This document shows positions 1 through 7,230 of a stretch of 64,000 nucleotides of DNA, piece by piece. The notes below the pieces were generated by a model. That model had not been told where the DNA came from. It searched no databases and saw nothing but the letters and a program-made list of their open reading frames with translations. Source of the DNA: Streptomyces leeuwenhoekii (GTDB lineage: Bacteria > Actinomycetota > Actinomycetes > Streptomycetales > Streptomycetaceae); contig NZ_LN831789.1 of the NCBI RefSeq assembly GCF_001013905.1, positions 62,001 through 126,000 on the forward strand, in the 5' to 3' direction. How positions within the stretch are numbered: the first letter of the stretch is position 1; each line of letters begins with the position of its first letter. The translations under genes and the position numbers were made by a program.

Positions 1-172
1 TCGCGTCCTGGTCGCCCGCGTCGTCGCTGACGACCTCGCGCAGCGCGTCCAGGGACAGGACCTGCGAGGCGGGCCAGGTGCGCGCGATGGTGGACTTCCC
101 GGCGCCGGAGGGGCCGACCAGGACCACCAGGCTGTGCTCGGGCATCGGCGGGTAGCAGATCAGCTCGGTCAT
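1..172 (-). CDS. P-loop kinase-like protein (C-terminal part outside window)
   Basis: Only the first 57 codons are present. The ATG at 172 has a good AAGGAG site 8 nt upstream. A Walker A motif, GPSGAGKST, sits at residues 20-28, followed by a short segment with an acidic/Arg cluster (LDALREVVSDD) of the kind seen in polynucleotide-kinase-like small P-loop NTPases, common on Streptomyces plasmids. Its start overlaps the stop of the upstream 30-codon reading frame (ATGA), so it is probably translated as the last visible gene of the minus-strand transfer operon. The substrate cannot be told from this fragment. Confidence 0.75.
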   Translation of the reverse strand, partial: MTELICYPPMPEHSLVVLVGPSGAGKSTIARTWPASQVLSLDALREVVSDDAGDQDA

Positions 173-261
173 GCGAGATCTCCTTGCGAGTGAGGGCGCC
201 GGGCAGCCCAGAGGAGGCGCTGCCCGGCGTGAGGGATGAGTAGGTCGGCGGCTGACGTCAG
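169..261 (-). CDS. 30-codon coupled small ORF with putative CTG start
   Basis: This tiny frame starts at a CTG whose last two bases overlap the TGA of the upstream gene (CTGA) and ends at a TGA that overlaps the next gene's ATG. Its protein (core HAGQRLLWAAR) is clearly similar to the C terminus of the 113-aa protein two genes upstream (NAGQRLIWAAR). That amino-acid similarity is the main reason to think it is, or was, translated. The hairpin at 197-229 (11-bp perfect stem) falls inside it. It may instead be the leftover tail of a duplicated gene. No function is known. Confidence 0.4.
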   Translation of the reverse strand: MTSAADLLIPHAGQRLLWAARRPHSQGDLA

Positions 262-425
262 CGGACGATCATGTGGGCGGGGTGGCCGTTCTTCATGTGG
301 TCCACGCACTGCGGGCAGTCCTGACGTGGACCGAGCCCGGCGTGGGCCTCGCGGCTGGCGTACGCGTGGAACCAGCACTGGGTGCACTGTCTCCGGGGCG
401 GGTTCGTCGCCTTCGTGCTCGCCAT
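258..425 (-). CDS. Small Cys-rich protein, 55 aa
   Basis: The ATG at 425 is preceded by GGGAGG and overlaps the stop of the upstream gene by one base (TGATG). The protein is basic at its N terminus and has two CxxC pairs (CTQC and CPQC) separated by about 19 residues, a zinc-ribbon-like spacing. It lies in a tightly packed chain of small genes. I do not recognise the family. A DNA- or RNA-binding zinc knuckle is a reasonable guess only. Confidence 0.65.
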   Translation of the reverse strand: MASTKATNPPRRQCTQCWFHAYASREAHAGLGPRQDCPQCVDHMKNGHPAHMIVR

Positions 426-766
426 CAGATGCCTCCCTGCTGCGGGTGGAGGGCGCGGGCAGCCCAGATGAGCCGCTGCCCGGCGTTGTCCGTGATCAGG
501 GCGGCGGCCTCGTGCAGCGGGCAGGAGGCGTCGCCGTCGCGGTCGGGTTCGACCTGCTCGGCACGGCGCGCGGCGACGGTGAGCAGCTGCGCGACGGCCG
601 CCATGAACCCGCCGGGCGGGTCGGTGTCCTCGATGAGCTCGCGCAGGATCGCGGCGAGCTCCTCCTGGTCGACGTCGTCGGCGCTGAGGTCGTCCTCGAT
701 CTGCTGGAGGGCCAGCGAGGCGATCCCGACCGAGGCGCGGACGCGTTCCAGGCGGGTGCGGCTCAC
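425..766 (-). CDS. Hypothetical acidic helical protein, 113 aa
   Basis: The GTG at 766 overlaps the upstream stop as GTGA, so translation is probably coupled. The protein is acidic in its middle (DDLSADDVDQEELAAILREL) and predicted to be mostly helical. Its C terminus, LITDNAGQRLIWAAR, recurs in the 30-codon frame downstream. No catalytic motif is visible. It belongs to the plasmid-type operon of small conserved genes. Confidence 0.65.
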   Translation of the reverse strand: MSRTRLERVRASVGIASLALQQIEDDLSADDVDQEELAAILRELIEDTDPPGGFMAAVAQLLTVAARRAEQVEPDRDGDASCPLHEAAALITDNAGQRLIWAARALHPQQGGI

Positions 767-1344
767 CGGCGGCCGCCGGGGCGGGTGGTGAGCCAGGTGG
801 TAACGGCGGCGGCGCCGATGCCGATGGCGCGGTGGAGTGCCGCGTCCAGCTCCATCCACGCACTGCCCGGTCCGGTGATCTCCTTGGTGACCGCGCCTTC
901 GTCGTCGAGGCGGACCGCCTGGCAGTGCTCGATGTAGCCGGTCTTCTTGGTCTTCTTCGCGAGCCACAGCAGTACGGCGCCGCGGTCGATCGCGGCGTGC
1001 GTTCCGGCGTTGATGGCTGCGCCGGCGAGCAGCGCGGTGGGCGTGACGCGGTAGCCGAACGCACGCGTGATGCCGATGGTCGCGGCGAGCTGCACGGCGG
1101 TGTAGGACGCGACGTGGCAGGCCACCGCGCGCCTGCCGAGGGTGCTGGTGGTCATGGTCGGGCGGGTGGAGTCCGGCGTGGCGGGGGAGCCGTCGGCGTG
1201 GACCAGGTCCTTGCCGTACAGCCGCTTTCGGGAAGCCGTCTTCGATCCCTGGACCCAGTGGTCACATGCGGGATGGAGCTCGCCGAAGGTGGCCAGCAGG
1301 GTGCCGAACAGGGCGAGGCGCTCGGTGGTGAGGTGACGGGGCAT
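763..1344 (-). CDS. Hypothetical membrane-associated protein, 193 aa
   Basis: The ATG at 1344 has an AGGAG site. The N-terminal half is soluble (LTTERLALFGTLLATFGELHP). The middle (residues about 75-130) holds two moderately hydrophobic Ala/Thr-rich segments that could be short membrane helices, one containing the stretch ALLAGAAINAGTHAAID. The C terminus is amphipathic and ends in RPGGRR. Homologues of this type are common next to FtsK-like pumps on Streptomyces plasmids, but the role is not known to me. Two strong hairpins lie just upstream of it (1381-1449). Confidence 0.65.
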   Translation of the reverse strand: MPRHLTTERLALFGTLLATFGELHPACDHWVQGSKTASRKRLYGKDLVHADGSPATPDSTRPTMTTSTLGRRAVACHVASYTAVQLAATIGITRAFGYRVTPTALLAGAAINAGTHAAIDRGAVLLWLAKKTKKTGYIEHCQAVRLDDEGAVTKEITGPGSAWMELDAALHRAIGIGAAAVTTWLTTRPGGRR

Positions 1345-1420
1345 GCTGGAGTTCTCCTGATCTCGATACGGGTGAAGGAGCGGGTGGCCGGCCCTTTGCC
1401 GATGCGCGGCCACCCGAGGT

Positions 1421-1449
1421 CCGACCCCGGCCGCACCGGCCGGGGTCGG
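1421..1449. terminator. GC-rich hairpin, 13-bp perfect stem
   Basis: CCGACCCCGGCCG pairs with CGGCCGGGGTCGG around a CAC loop, directly after the stop of the 95-aa gene on the minus strand. A second stem (CGGGTGGCCG...CGGCCACCCG, 1381-1416) follows before the next gene's ribosome site. There is no U-tract, as is usual in Streptomyces. It may terminate, attenuate or process the operon transcript. Confidence 0.55.
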
Positions 1450-1454
1450 GTCGT

Positions 1455-1742
1455 TCAGAACGGGGGTTCGTCCGGCCAGGCCGGGACAGGCAGGAGCCGG
1501 ATGCGCAGCTCGCGTCGGGACGCCCAGCAGCTGCACGCCTCCATCTCCGGGTTCGCGCCGCCGACCCACCAGCCGCCCGCTCCCCGGCAGTCGGGGCAGG
1601 TGCGGCGGGGCTGGGGCGTCAGCTCGATGCGGTGCCGGTCGGCGTACAGCCGCCAGTGGCCGGCCTTGAGGACGGCGGCCGCCGCGCCAACCGAGGCCGG
1701 GAACGGGGTGGGCGAGGACCAGGCGGAGCGACCGGAGGTCAG
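1455..1742 (-). CDS. Small zinc-motif protein, about 95 aa, putative CTG start
   Basis: The frame has no ATG, GTG or TTG at its 5' end. A CTG overlapping the upstream TGA as CTGA gives a 95-residue product. The protein carries CPDCRGAGG, like one knuckle of a DnaJ zinc finger, followed by CSC about 18 residues later, so four cysteines could bind zinc. Coding bias is strong and the downstream hairpins sit right after its stop. The start is uncertain, the reading frame much less so. Confidence 0.55.
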   Translation of the reverse strand: MTSGRSAWSSPTPFPASVGAAAAVLKAGHWRLYADRHRIELTPQPRRTCPDCRGAGGWWVGGANPEMEACSCWASRRELRIRLLPVPAWPDEPPF

Positions 1743-2521
1743 TCCCGGAAGGGGCAGCCGTTGTGCGGGTGCTGTTCGGCGGGCTCGGCCGGGACCGGGT
1801 ACGGCACCGGGACGTGGATTTCGGGCCGGACGCTGACCTTGGCCGGGCGTCCGATGACGCGGCGGCGCAGGGTCAGGCCGCGCAGCGCGAACGCGGACAG
1901 CAGCGTCCAGGCGAGGGCGGCCAGGCCAGCGGCGACGGGGCGGCTGGTGGCCGGGGTGGCCGTCCAGACCATGAACACGGTGGCCGCGCCCCACGCGGTC
2001 CACATCGCGCGCACTCCGTTGTTGCGGGTGAGGAAGCCGAGGACCAGGCCGGTGATGCCGGTGAGCAGCCACAGCGTGTAGACGGTGGAGGCCGCGACCG
2101 GGAGGCCAGCGGAGTGCTGCGCGATGTACGTGCGCACCGGCTGGTCGACGACGGCGGCCACGCCGTTGGAGGTGTCGACGCCGACCTGCACCTTGGGCAC
2201 GGCGGTGAGGATCTGGTGCAGGGCCTGGAGGATGACTTCGCCAGCGCCCTTGGCCATCAGCACGACGAAGGAGACCCCGGCGACCATGAGGACGGCGCGC
2301 AGCCAGGGCGCCATGTGGCGCAGGCCGTCGTCGGGGGCGCTGAGGACGTCGTCCCACATCTCGTACAGGACGCCCTCGATGTCCCAGGCACGGTCCCACC
2401 AGTCGCGCAGCGCTTCGCGCAGTGCGGCGAACCGCGAGGGCTTGGCCGGCTCCTTCGGGAACGGGACGGGGAGGTAGGTGAGCTCCTGGCGGCCGGGGCT
2501 GGTGTTGTCGTTGGATTGCAC
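1739..2521 (-). CDS. Polytopic membrane protein of transfer operon, 260 aa
   Basis: The GTG at 2521 follows AAGGAG. The first 80 residues are soluble and Trp-rich (DWWDRAWDIEGVLYEMWDD). Then come about four hydrophobic segments (AVLMVAGVSFVVLMA; YTLWLLTGITGLVLGFL; AWGAATVFMVW; GLAALAWTLLSAFAL) and a Pro/His-rich cytoplasmic tail. The position in the operon with an FtsK pump suggests a plasmid spread or transfer-pore accessory protein, comparable in role to Spd proteins. That is inference from context, not sequence identity. Confidence 0.7.
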   Translation of the reverse strand: MQSNDNTSPGRQELTYLPVPFPKEPAKPSRFAALREALRDWWDRAWDIEGVLYEMWDDVLSAPDDGLRHMAPWLRAVLMVAGVSFVVLMAKGAGEVILQALHQILTAVPKVQVGVDTSNGVAAVVDQPVRTYIAQHSAGLPVAASTVYTLWLLTGITGLVLGFLTRNNGVRAMWTAWGAATVFMVWTATPATSRPVAAGLAALAWTLLSAFALRGLTLRRRVIGRPAKVSVRPEIHVPVPYPVPAEPAEQHPHNGCPFRD

Positions 2522-2612
2522 GGGGCAACTCCTTGTTCGATGCGGTGTTCACGGAGCGTGCTGGTGGGCCAAGCTGTGAGCGACGGGCCCGAGAGATAGG
2601 GAGGCGGCTGCG

Positions 2613-2831
2613 ATGGGGTGGTTCACCCGTGATGAGCCGGAGGAAGTCGTCTTCGAAGAGGTCGTGGACACGGACGGGACGATCTGGCCCGCGTTCACCG
2701 ACGACGACGGTGTGCTGTGGATCGACGTGGACTACGACGTCGAGGTGACGATCAACGGCGCGATTGTCGATGGGCAGATCCGGGGTGCCGAGGTCGATGA
2801 CCACGGCCGTATCTGGATCGACTACGACTGA
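2613..2831 (+). CDS. Small acidic protein, 72 aa
   Basis: This is a plus-strand gene in an otherwise minus-strand run. The ATG has GGGAGG 9 nt upstream. The protein is very acidic, with alternating beta-like segments built from repeats such as DDDGVLWIDVDYD and DDHGRIWIDYD. It starts about 90 bp from the divergent start of the 260-aa membrane protein, so the two may share a control region. It has no recognised domain. Its acidity and size would suit an anti-restriction or DNA-mimic role, which is speculation. Confidence 0.6.
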   Translation: MGWFTRDEPEEVVFEEVVDTDGTIWPAFTDDDGVLWIDVDYDVEVTINGAIVDGQIRGAEVDDHGRIWIDYD

Positions 2832-2914
2832 TCCGCGAGGCCGGACGGCCTGTCCCGCACCCGAGCCCCGGCCCTGTGGGCGAGGTGTCGGGTACGAGGC
2901 AGGGCGCCCGGAGC

Positions 2915-3400
2915 TCAGCGGACGTCGTTGCGGGTGCGGGAGAACATCCCGCGCTGGTGGCTGGTGTTGTTGATCTGCGTGTTCTGCACGACCGGGCCCT
3001 CGTAGTACGTCTTGGACACCGACTTGCGGGCCTTGCTGAACGCGCCGCCGATCGCGGTGGCGACCATGGCGACGCCCGCGAACGGCAGGGTGACCATGAG
3101 GACGCCGTAGAGCGTGACGGAGGCCAGGCCCTGGAGCACGAGCCAGGCTCCGCAGCCGACGCCGGTGATGCCGGCGCCGACGCCGATGGAGGCGACCGCG
3201 ATCCCGGCCGCCCAGGCCGGGACGATCCGCTTGTCGTCCTGCTTCTCGGGCGGGGTGTCGCCGTAGGCGGGCAGCGGGGTGTCGTCGCGGAACGACGTCG
3301 GGAACTGCCGCTCGGGGCGCATCACTTCGGCGATGATCCGCTGGGCTTCGGCCTTGGCCTCGGAGTCGGACAGCGGGCGGGTGATGTGGTCGAAGTCCAC
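2915..3400 (-). CDS. Membrane protein, DUF6251-like, 161 aa
   Basis: The GTG at 3400 has GGAG 8-10 nt upstream. The first 60 residues are charged and soluble (SDSEAKAEAQRIIAEVM). Two long hydrophobic helices follow (about residues 62-85 and 90-118, Gly/Ala/Val-rich), then a tail with Asn/Gln/Ser (VVQNTQINNTSHQRG). From memory the architecture matches a small Streptomyces plasmid family, DUF6251, of unknown function. It is probably an inner-membrane component of the transfer module. Confidence 0.65.
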   Translation of the reverse strand: MDFDHITRPLSDSEAKAEAQRIIAEVMRPERQFPTSFRDDTPLPAYGDTPPEKQDDKRIVPAWAAGIAVASIGVGAGITGVGCGAWLVLQGLASVTLYGVLMVTLPFAGVAMVATAIGGAFSKARKSVSKTYYEGPVVQNTQINNTSHQRGMFSRTRNDVR

Positions 3401-3429
3401 GGTGATCTCCGTTTCGGGGGCAGACGCGG

Positions 3430-3462
3430 GCGCCCTCCCCGCCGTGGTGGCGGGGAGGGCGC
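3430..3462. terminator. Perfect 14-bp GC hairpin
   Basis: GCGCCCTCCCCGCC pairs perfectly with GGCGGGGAGGGCGC around a 5-nt loop, in the gap between two minus-strand genes. It follows the stop of the 63-aa gene and precedes the ribosome site of the 161-aa gene. It is a probable rho-independent-like terminator or an mRNA stabiliser. Confidence 0.6.
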
Positions 3463-3486
3463 GAGGGGTGGGGGAGCGGGGCGGGG

Positions 3487-3678
3487 CTACTGCTGGTCGG
3501 CGGCGCCCTCGAGGGCGTCCGGCGTCGGGTACTGCAGCGGCCGGCGGCTGTTGGAGCGGACCACCAGGCCGTTGCGGCGGCCGGTGCGCAGCAGCTCGTC
3601 GACCAGGGCGCGGGCCTCGGGGCTGGCCGCGAGGACGTCGGTGGTGTCGTCGACCACCAGGACCAGGGGGCGGTTCAT
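3487..3678 (-). CDS. Hypothetical protein, 63 aa
   Basis: The ATG at 3678 follows AAGGAGAAC. The product begins with a beta strand and an Asp pair (MNRPLVLVVDDTTDVLAASPE), similar to the start of a response-regulator receiver, then a helix (ARALVDELLRTGRRNG) and ends in QQ. It is far too short for a receiver domain. No function is assigned. Confidence 0.6.
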   Translation of the reverse strand: MNRPLVLVVDDTTDVLAASPEARALVDELLRTGRRNGLVVRSNSRRPLQYPTPDALEGAADQQ

Positions 3679-3721
3679 CGGGGTGTTCTCCTTCTCGTTC
3701 GGTGGGTCGGGATCGGGATGG

Positions 3722-3910
3722 TCAGAAGCTGCTGATCCAACCGGTGAGGGAGGACACGGCGCTGGTGATGGTGGGGGCGATGCCGGTGCTGGCGAGGAAG
3801 AAGCCGAACAGGCAGACGGCGATGCCCGGCATGATCCGCTGGTAGCCGGTGCGCACCAGGATGACGACGATGATGCCGAGCAGGAGGACGAGGGAGATCG
3901 AAAGGGCCAC
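3722..3910 (-). CDS. Small two-helix membrane protein, 62 aa
   Basis: The protein has an N-terminal hydrophobic helix (SLVLLLGIIVVILV), a short basic turn (RTGYQR) and a second hydrophobic stretch. It lies between the FtsK-like gene and the 63-aa gene on the same strand, so it is probably co-transcribed with the DNA pump and may help anchor or assemble it. That role is an inference. Confidence 0.65.
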   Translation of the reverse strand: MALSISLVLLLGIIVVILVRTGYQRIMPGIAVCLFGFFLASTGIAPTITSAVSSLTGWISSF

Positions 3911-3949
3911 GGGTGTCGGTTCCTTCGGTGAGTGAGTGGTGGGTGCGGG

Positions 3950-6253
3950 TCAGTTGTCGGTGAGCTGCCACAGGCCCCGCTTGCGCGAGATGGCCAGGCC
4001 CTTCGCCTTGAGCTGGGTGCAGGCGTTGCTGACGCTGGAGGGCTGGAAGCCGGGCAGCGCGGCGCGCAGGTCCTTGAGGTGCTTGGGTCCGTCGGCGAGC
4101 AGTTCGAGGATCTGGTCCTGGAGGCCGGGCTCCTCCCCGATGTCGGGACCGCTATCGCCGAACGGGATGCCGAACGGCGCCTCGAACGACGGGGCGGGGG
4201 CCTCGCCGCTGTCGCCGTCGGTGTCCGCGGCCGGAGCCGGGGTGCCAGCCGTCGGCTTGCTGCCGGGGGCGTCAGAGAACGCCTGGGCGAGGGTGTCGCA
4301 GTCGGCGTACGGGTTGGTGTGCCGCACGCCGTAGATCGCGGCCCCGGCCTGCGCGGCCTTGGCCTCACCCTCGGTCAGCCCGGTGGGCGGGTCCTCGCCG
4401 TACAGGGCGATCAGGTCGGGATAGACCCCGTCCTTCTTCTCCGCGAAGAACGTGCGCATGAACTTGGCGCGCCCGTCGAGGAACATGTACGCCATGCCCG
4501 CGGTGGACTCGCCGTCCTCGTCGTCCTTGCCGGAGAACAGCGCCTCGATCTGCCCGTTCTCGTAGATGCGGGCGGGGATGTTCTCCATCTGGAAACCGGC
4601 CGGGGCGATGCCGTCCAGGCCCATCTCCTTGGTGGAGGAGGAGGCGGTGCGCATGAGGAACAGCGCGCCGACCTTGCCCTGCTGGCGGATCGCGTCGTCG
4701 TCACCGAGGTCCTTGAGGTGCAGGGACTGCACGGCGAGCCGGATGCCGATGCCGACCTTGCGGCCGGTCTTCTGGATGTCGGCGATGAGGTAGGCGGTGG
4801 CCTTGCGCATCGCTTCGTCCGGGTGGGACAGCAGCCGGTTGATCTCGTCCAGCGTGATGTTGATGAGCGGCCACGGCCGGTTCAGGGCGAAGTCGCCGCG
4901 GCCCATCTCGTTGGAGAGCCGCTCGCGGTACTTCATGACCGCGTGCGCGGCCGTGAGCATCAGGAGCGTCTCCACCGGGCCCTTGGCGAACCAGTCGACC
5001 CGCCCTTCCGCCTCCGGGAGGGACATGCCGCCCTGGACGTCGCCGACCCAGGAGACGACGCCGGAGCGCTTCTCCGCAGCGAGGATCAGGTTCTGCAGGA
5101 CGGACTTGCCCGCGCCGGTGACGCCGGCGGTGATGCCGCGCAGCGCGCCCTGCCCGGGATCCCACAGCCGCATCCGGGCGGGCTTGCCGTCGTGGCAGAC
5201 GCCGATGGTGACGCGGCCCTTGGCGTCCATCGTCAGGTCTTCGACGGTGGCCTTGCGGACCTTCATCAGCGGGTTCGTCTTGTAGACGGAGATGACGCCC
5301 TGACGGATGCCGTCCGTTTCGATGACGAGCCGGGAGGGGTCGTCGATGCCGAAGGCGGAGCAGATCGCCGTGTGCGGCAGGTGGATCTCCTTGCCCGGCG
5401 GGGAGGCGACCAGCAGCACGATGCGGTGCGGTTCGGACCGCCAGTCGATCAGGTCGACGCCGGGGGCGGCCTTGCCCGGGGCGGCAACGGCGGTCTCCCA
5501 CAGTCCGCGCAGCCCTTCGGCGGTGGCCTCGGTGTCCTCGGTCGTGGGGCGCGCGACCAGCCGCATCCGGCCGGGCCCGGAGCCCTGGATCGGGCGGATC
5601 TTCACGGTGCCGACCGGGAAGTCGAACGCGGCGGCCAGCTGCACCTCGGTGAAGGTGGGCACCGCCTTCCCGGCCTGAGCGACGACGACGGCCTCGAAGT
5701 CGGGCCGATCGGCGCGGTAGGGCTGGATGGACACCAGCCGGGTTCCGTCGCCGGTGGCCTGCTGCCACTTCGCGGCGAGGAACTCGGTGTAGGTCAGCGG
5801 CTCACCGGGACCTGCGCCGTGCTGCGCCTGGCGCTCGGTGAGCTCCAGGACCAGACCGGCGCTGCGGGTGAGCGGCGCCATCCAGCCCATCAGGGACGCC
5901 CACGCGGCCGGGGCGACGACCTCCCACCAGTTGAAGCCGGGGGTGATCAGGTTCGCCACGTAGGTGCCGGCGGCCGTCAGGAACGGGATCGCCCGCTGCG
6001 CCCGCGTGAGGACGCTCAGGCCCTGGTCGGGGTCCTTCGTCTTCGCATACAGCCAGGCGAGCGTGCCCAGGCCGACCCCGCCGGAGGCGAGGTAGGACCA
6101 GGCGCTGTCGTCCAGCTGCGGGCCGACGGCCATCCCGGCCGCCGCGAGGGCGTAGGAGGTGCGTTCGGCCAGGACGCGCCGGTAGATGACGTGGCCCGGG
6201 ACGCGCTTGGTGGTGTCGGCGGCCGGCGCCGCCTGGTCGATGGTGCTCAACAC
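3950..6253 (-). CDS. FtsK/SpoIIIE-type conjugative DNA translocase, 767 aa
   Basis: This is the best candidate for the DNA pump of the transfer module. Hydrophobic segments near residues 33-70 and 85-130 should anchor it in the membrane. A Walker A motif (GVTGAGKS) lies at 377-384 and a Walker B motif (LINITLDE) at 463-470. The last 65 residues form a winged helix (LLADGPKHLKDLRAALPGFQPSS...), comparable to the DNA-reading gamma domain of FtsK/TraB. In Streptomyces, TraB-like proteins move double-stranded DNA between hyphae at clt repeats. The size fits. No clt repeats were found by eye. A strong hairpin separates it from the preceding gene. Confidence 0.88.
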   Translation of the reverse strand: MLSTIDQAAPAADTTKRVPGHVIYRRVLAERTSYALAAAGMAVGPQLDDSAWSYLASGGVGLGTLAWLYAKTKDPDQGLSVLTRAQRAIPFLTAAGTYVANLITPGFNWWEVVAPAAWASLMGWMAPLTRSAGLVLELTERQAQHGAGPGEPLTYTEFLAAKWQQATGDGTRLVSIQPYRADRPDFEAVVVAQAGKAVPTFTEVQLAAAFDFPVGTVKIRPIQGSGPGRMRLVARPTTEDTEATAEGLRGLWETAVAAPGKAAPGVDLIDWRSEPHRIVLLVASPPGKEIHLPHTAICSAFGIDDPSRLVIETDGIRQGVISVYKTNPLMKVRKATVEDLTMDAKGRVTIGVCHDGKPARMRLWDPGQGALRGITAGVTGAGKSVLQNLILAAEKRSGVVSWVGDVQGGMSLPEAEGRVDWFAKGPVETLLMLTAAHAVMKYRERLSNEMGRGDFALNRPWPLINITLDEINRLLSHPDEAMRKATAYLIADIQKTGRKVGIGIRLAVQSLHLKDLGDDDAIRQQGKVGALFLMRTASSSTKEMGLDGIAPAGFQMENIPARIYENGQIEALFSGKDDEDGESTAGMAYMFLDGRAKFMRTFFAEKKDGVYPDLIALYGEDPPTGLTEGEAKAAQAGAAIYGVRHTNPYADCDTLAQAFSDAPGSKPTAGTPAPAADTDGDSGEAPAPSFEAPFGIPFGDSGPDIGEEPGLQDQILELLADGPKHLKDLRAALPGFQPSSVSNACTQLKAKGLAISRKRGLWQLTDN

Positions 6254-6278
6254 AGCCTCCGTTCAGGGGCAGGTGGCA

Positions 6279-6315
6279 GCAGGGGCCAGGCCCGGCGTGC
6301 GGGCCCGGCCCCTGC
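6279..6315. terminator. Long GC hairpin, 16-bp stem with one mismatch
   Basis: GCAGGGGCCAGGCCCG pairs with CGGGCCCGGCCCCTGC in the 81-nt gap before the FtsK-like gene on the minus strand. It could reduce read-through and set the dose of the pump relative to upstream genes. Confidence 0.55.
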
Positions 6316-6334
6316 TGGCGCGGGGTGGGGTGGG

Positions 6335-6778
6335 TCAGCGGCGGCCGGTGCGCCGGTAGAAGCCGGGCTTGGCCTGCCGCACGCCGGAGCCGTTGGAGGC
6401 TTCGTAGCCGGGGCGGTACTCCCGGTCGTGCGCGTTGTTGAAGCCACGGGCGTCGGTGTCGACGGCGTCGGCGGCGTTCACCATCTCGCCGGACGCCTCC
6501 GCGACCGCGGTGAGGGCGGCGGAGGTGTCCTCGATCATCGAGGTGAACCGGGGCTCGACTTCGGCCTGGCCGCACATCTCCGACAGGCGCATGGCCGCGT
6601 TGGCGTTGGCCTGCATGTGGGAGCGGAGCAGGTGCATGCCCTCCTTGAGGAAGAGGGCGGAGGCCGCGAGCTTGGCGGTCCGGCCGGCCAGGGCGAGGAA
6701 GCCGTTGCCGCTGCTGGCGCCGCCGGTGCTGACGCCGCCGCTGTTCATGCCCGGGATGGCGGGGAGGTTGTCGCTCAC
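6335..6778 (-). CDS. Transfer-operon protein of unknown function, 147 aa
   Basis: The GTG at 6778 follows AGAGGAG. The N terminus is Gly/Ser-rich, then a hydrophobic Ala-rich stretch (LAALAGRTAKLAASALFL-like, residues about 27-45) and a long helical region rich in Ala/Met/Glu (MQANANAAMRLSEMCGQAEVE). The tail ends in KPGFYRRTGRR. It sits directly between the long coiled-coil gene and the FtsK pump. A structural or adaptor role in transfer is likely, but no domain is recognised. Confidence 0.6.
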   Translation of the reverse strand: MSDNLPAIPGMNSGGVSTGGASSGNGFLALAGRTAKLAASALFLKEGMHLLRSHMQANANAAMRLSEMCGQAEVEPRFTSMIEDTSAALTAVAEASGEMVNAADAVDTDARGFNNAHDREYRPGYEASNGSGVRQAKPGFYRRTGRR

Positions 6779-6789
6779 GTGGACTCCTC

Positions 6790-7230
6790 TCAGTTCTCGT
6801 TGTGGATGCGGGCGGCGGGCACGGCCAGGCCCGCGTCCTCGGTGGCCTGCTGGAGGGGCCGGTAGGCGTCGAACATCGCGTTCTCCGCGCTCTCGGAGAG
6901 CTCCGCCGCCGTCAGGGACTTGGTGGACATCTCGTCGGCCTTGCGGGCCAGCAGCTCCATGGACTCCGCGAGCTTGGCCATCGCAGCGCCGGTCATGCGG
7001 CCGATGACGTTGTGCGTGGAGCGCAGGTCGGCGGCGAGTTCGTCCAGCTCGTGCCGGATCTGCCGCGCCTTCTCGGAGAGCTTGCGGCAGGTCTCGTGCG
7101 CTTTGAACGACTGCGCGGTGAGCTCCTCCAGGACGTCGAGCGTGTCGTCGAGGGTGACCTCGGTCTCGTGCTGGGCGTCCATGTCCGCGACGCTGCCGCT
7201 GCCCCACTTCGTCAGCCAGGCGTCACTCAC
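6790..7230 (-). CDS. Nested in-frame gene for the C-terminal coiled-coil domain, 146 aa
   Basis: Inside the 875-aa frame, a GTG at 7230 is preceded by AAGGAG at ideal spacing (AAGGAGAACAGC-GTG), as good as any ribosome site in the operon. Starting here gives a 146-residue acidic helical protein (SDAWLTKWGSG...) with heptad-like stretches (LSEKARQIRHELDELAADL). The full-length frame has no stop between the two starts. Either a separate short product is made besides the fusion, or only the split products are functional and the join is accidental. Both entries share one stop codon. Confidence 0.55.
   Translation of the reverse strand: MSDAWLTKWGSGSVADMDAQHETEVTLDDTLDVLEELTAQSFKAHETCRKLSEKARQIRHELDELAADLRSTHNVIGRMTGAAMAKLAESMELLARKADEMSTKSLTAAELSESAENAMFDAYRPLQQATEDAGLAVPAARIHNEN

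Noticed and set aside
3932..6865. 977-codon plus-strand frame opposite the FtsK-like gene
   Set aside because: The minus strand has Walker motifs, membrane segments and a winged helix. The plus frame is Gly/Val/Arg-rich without any domain.
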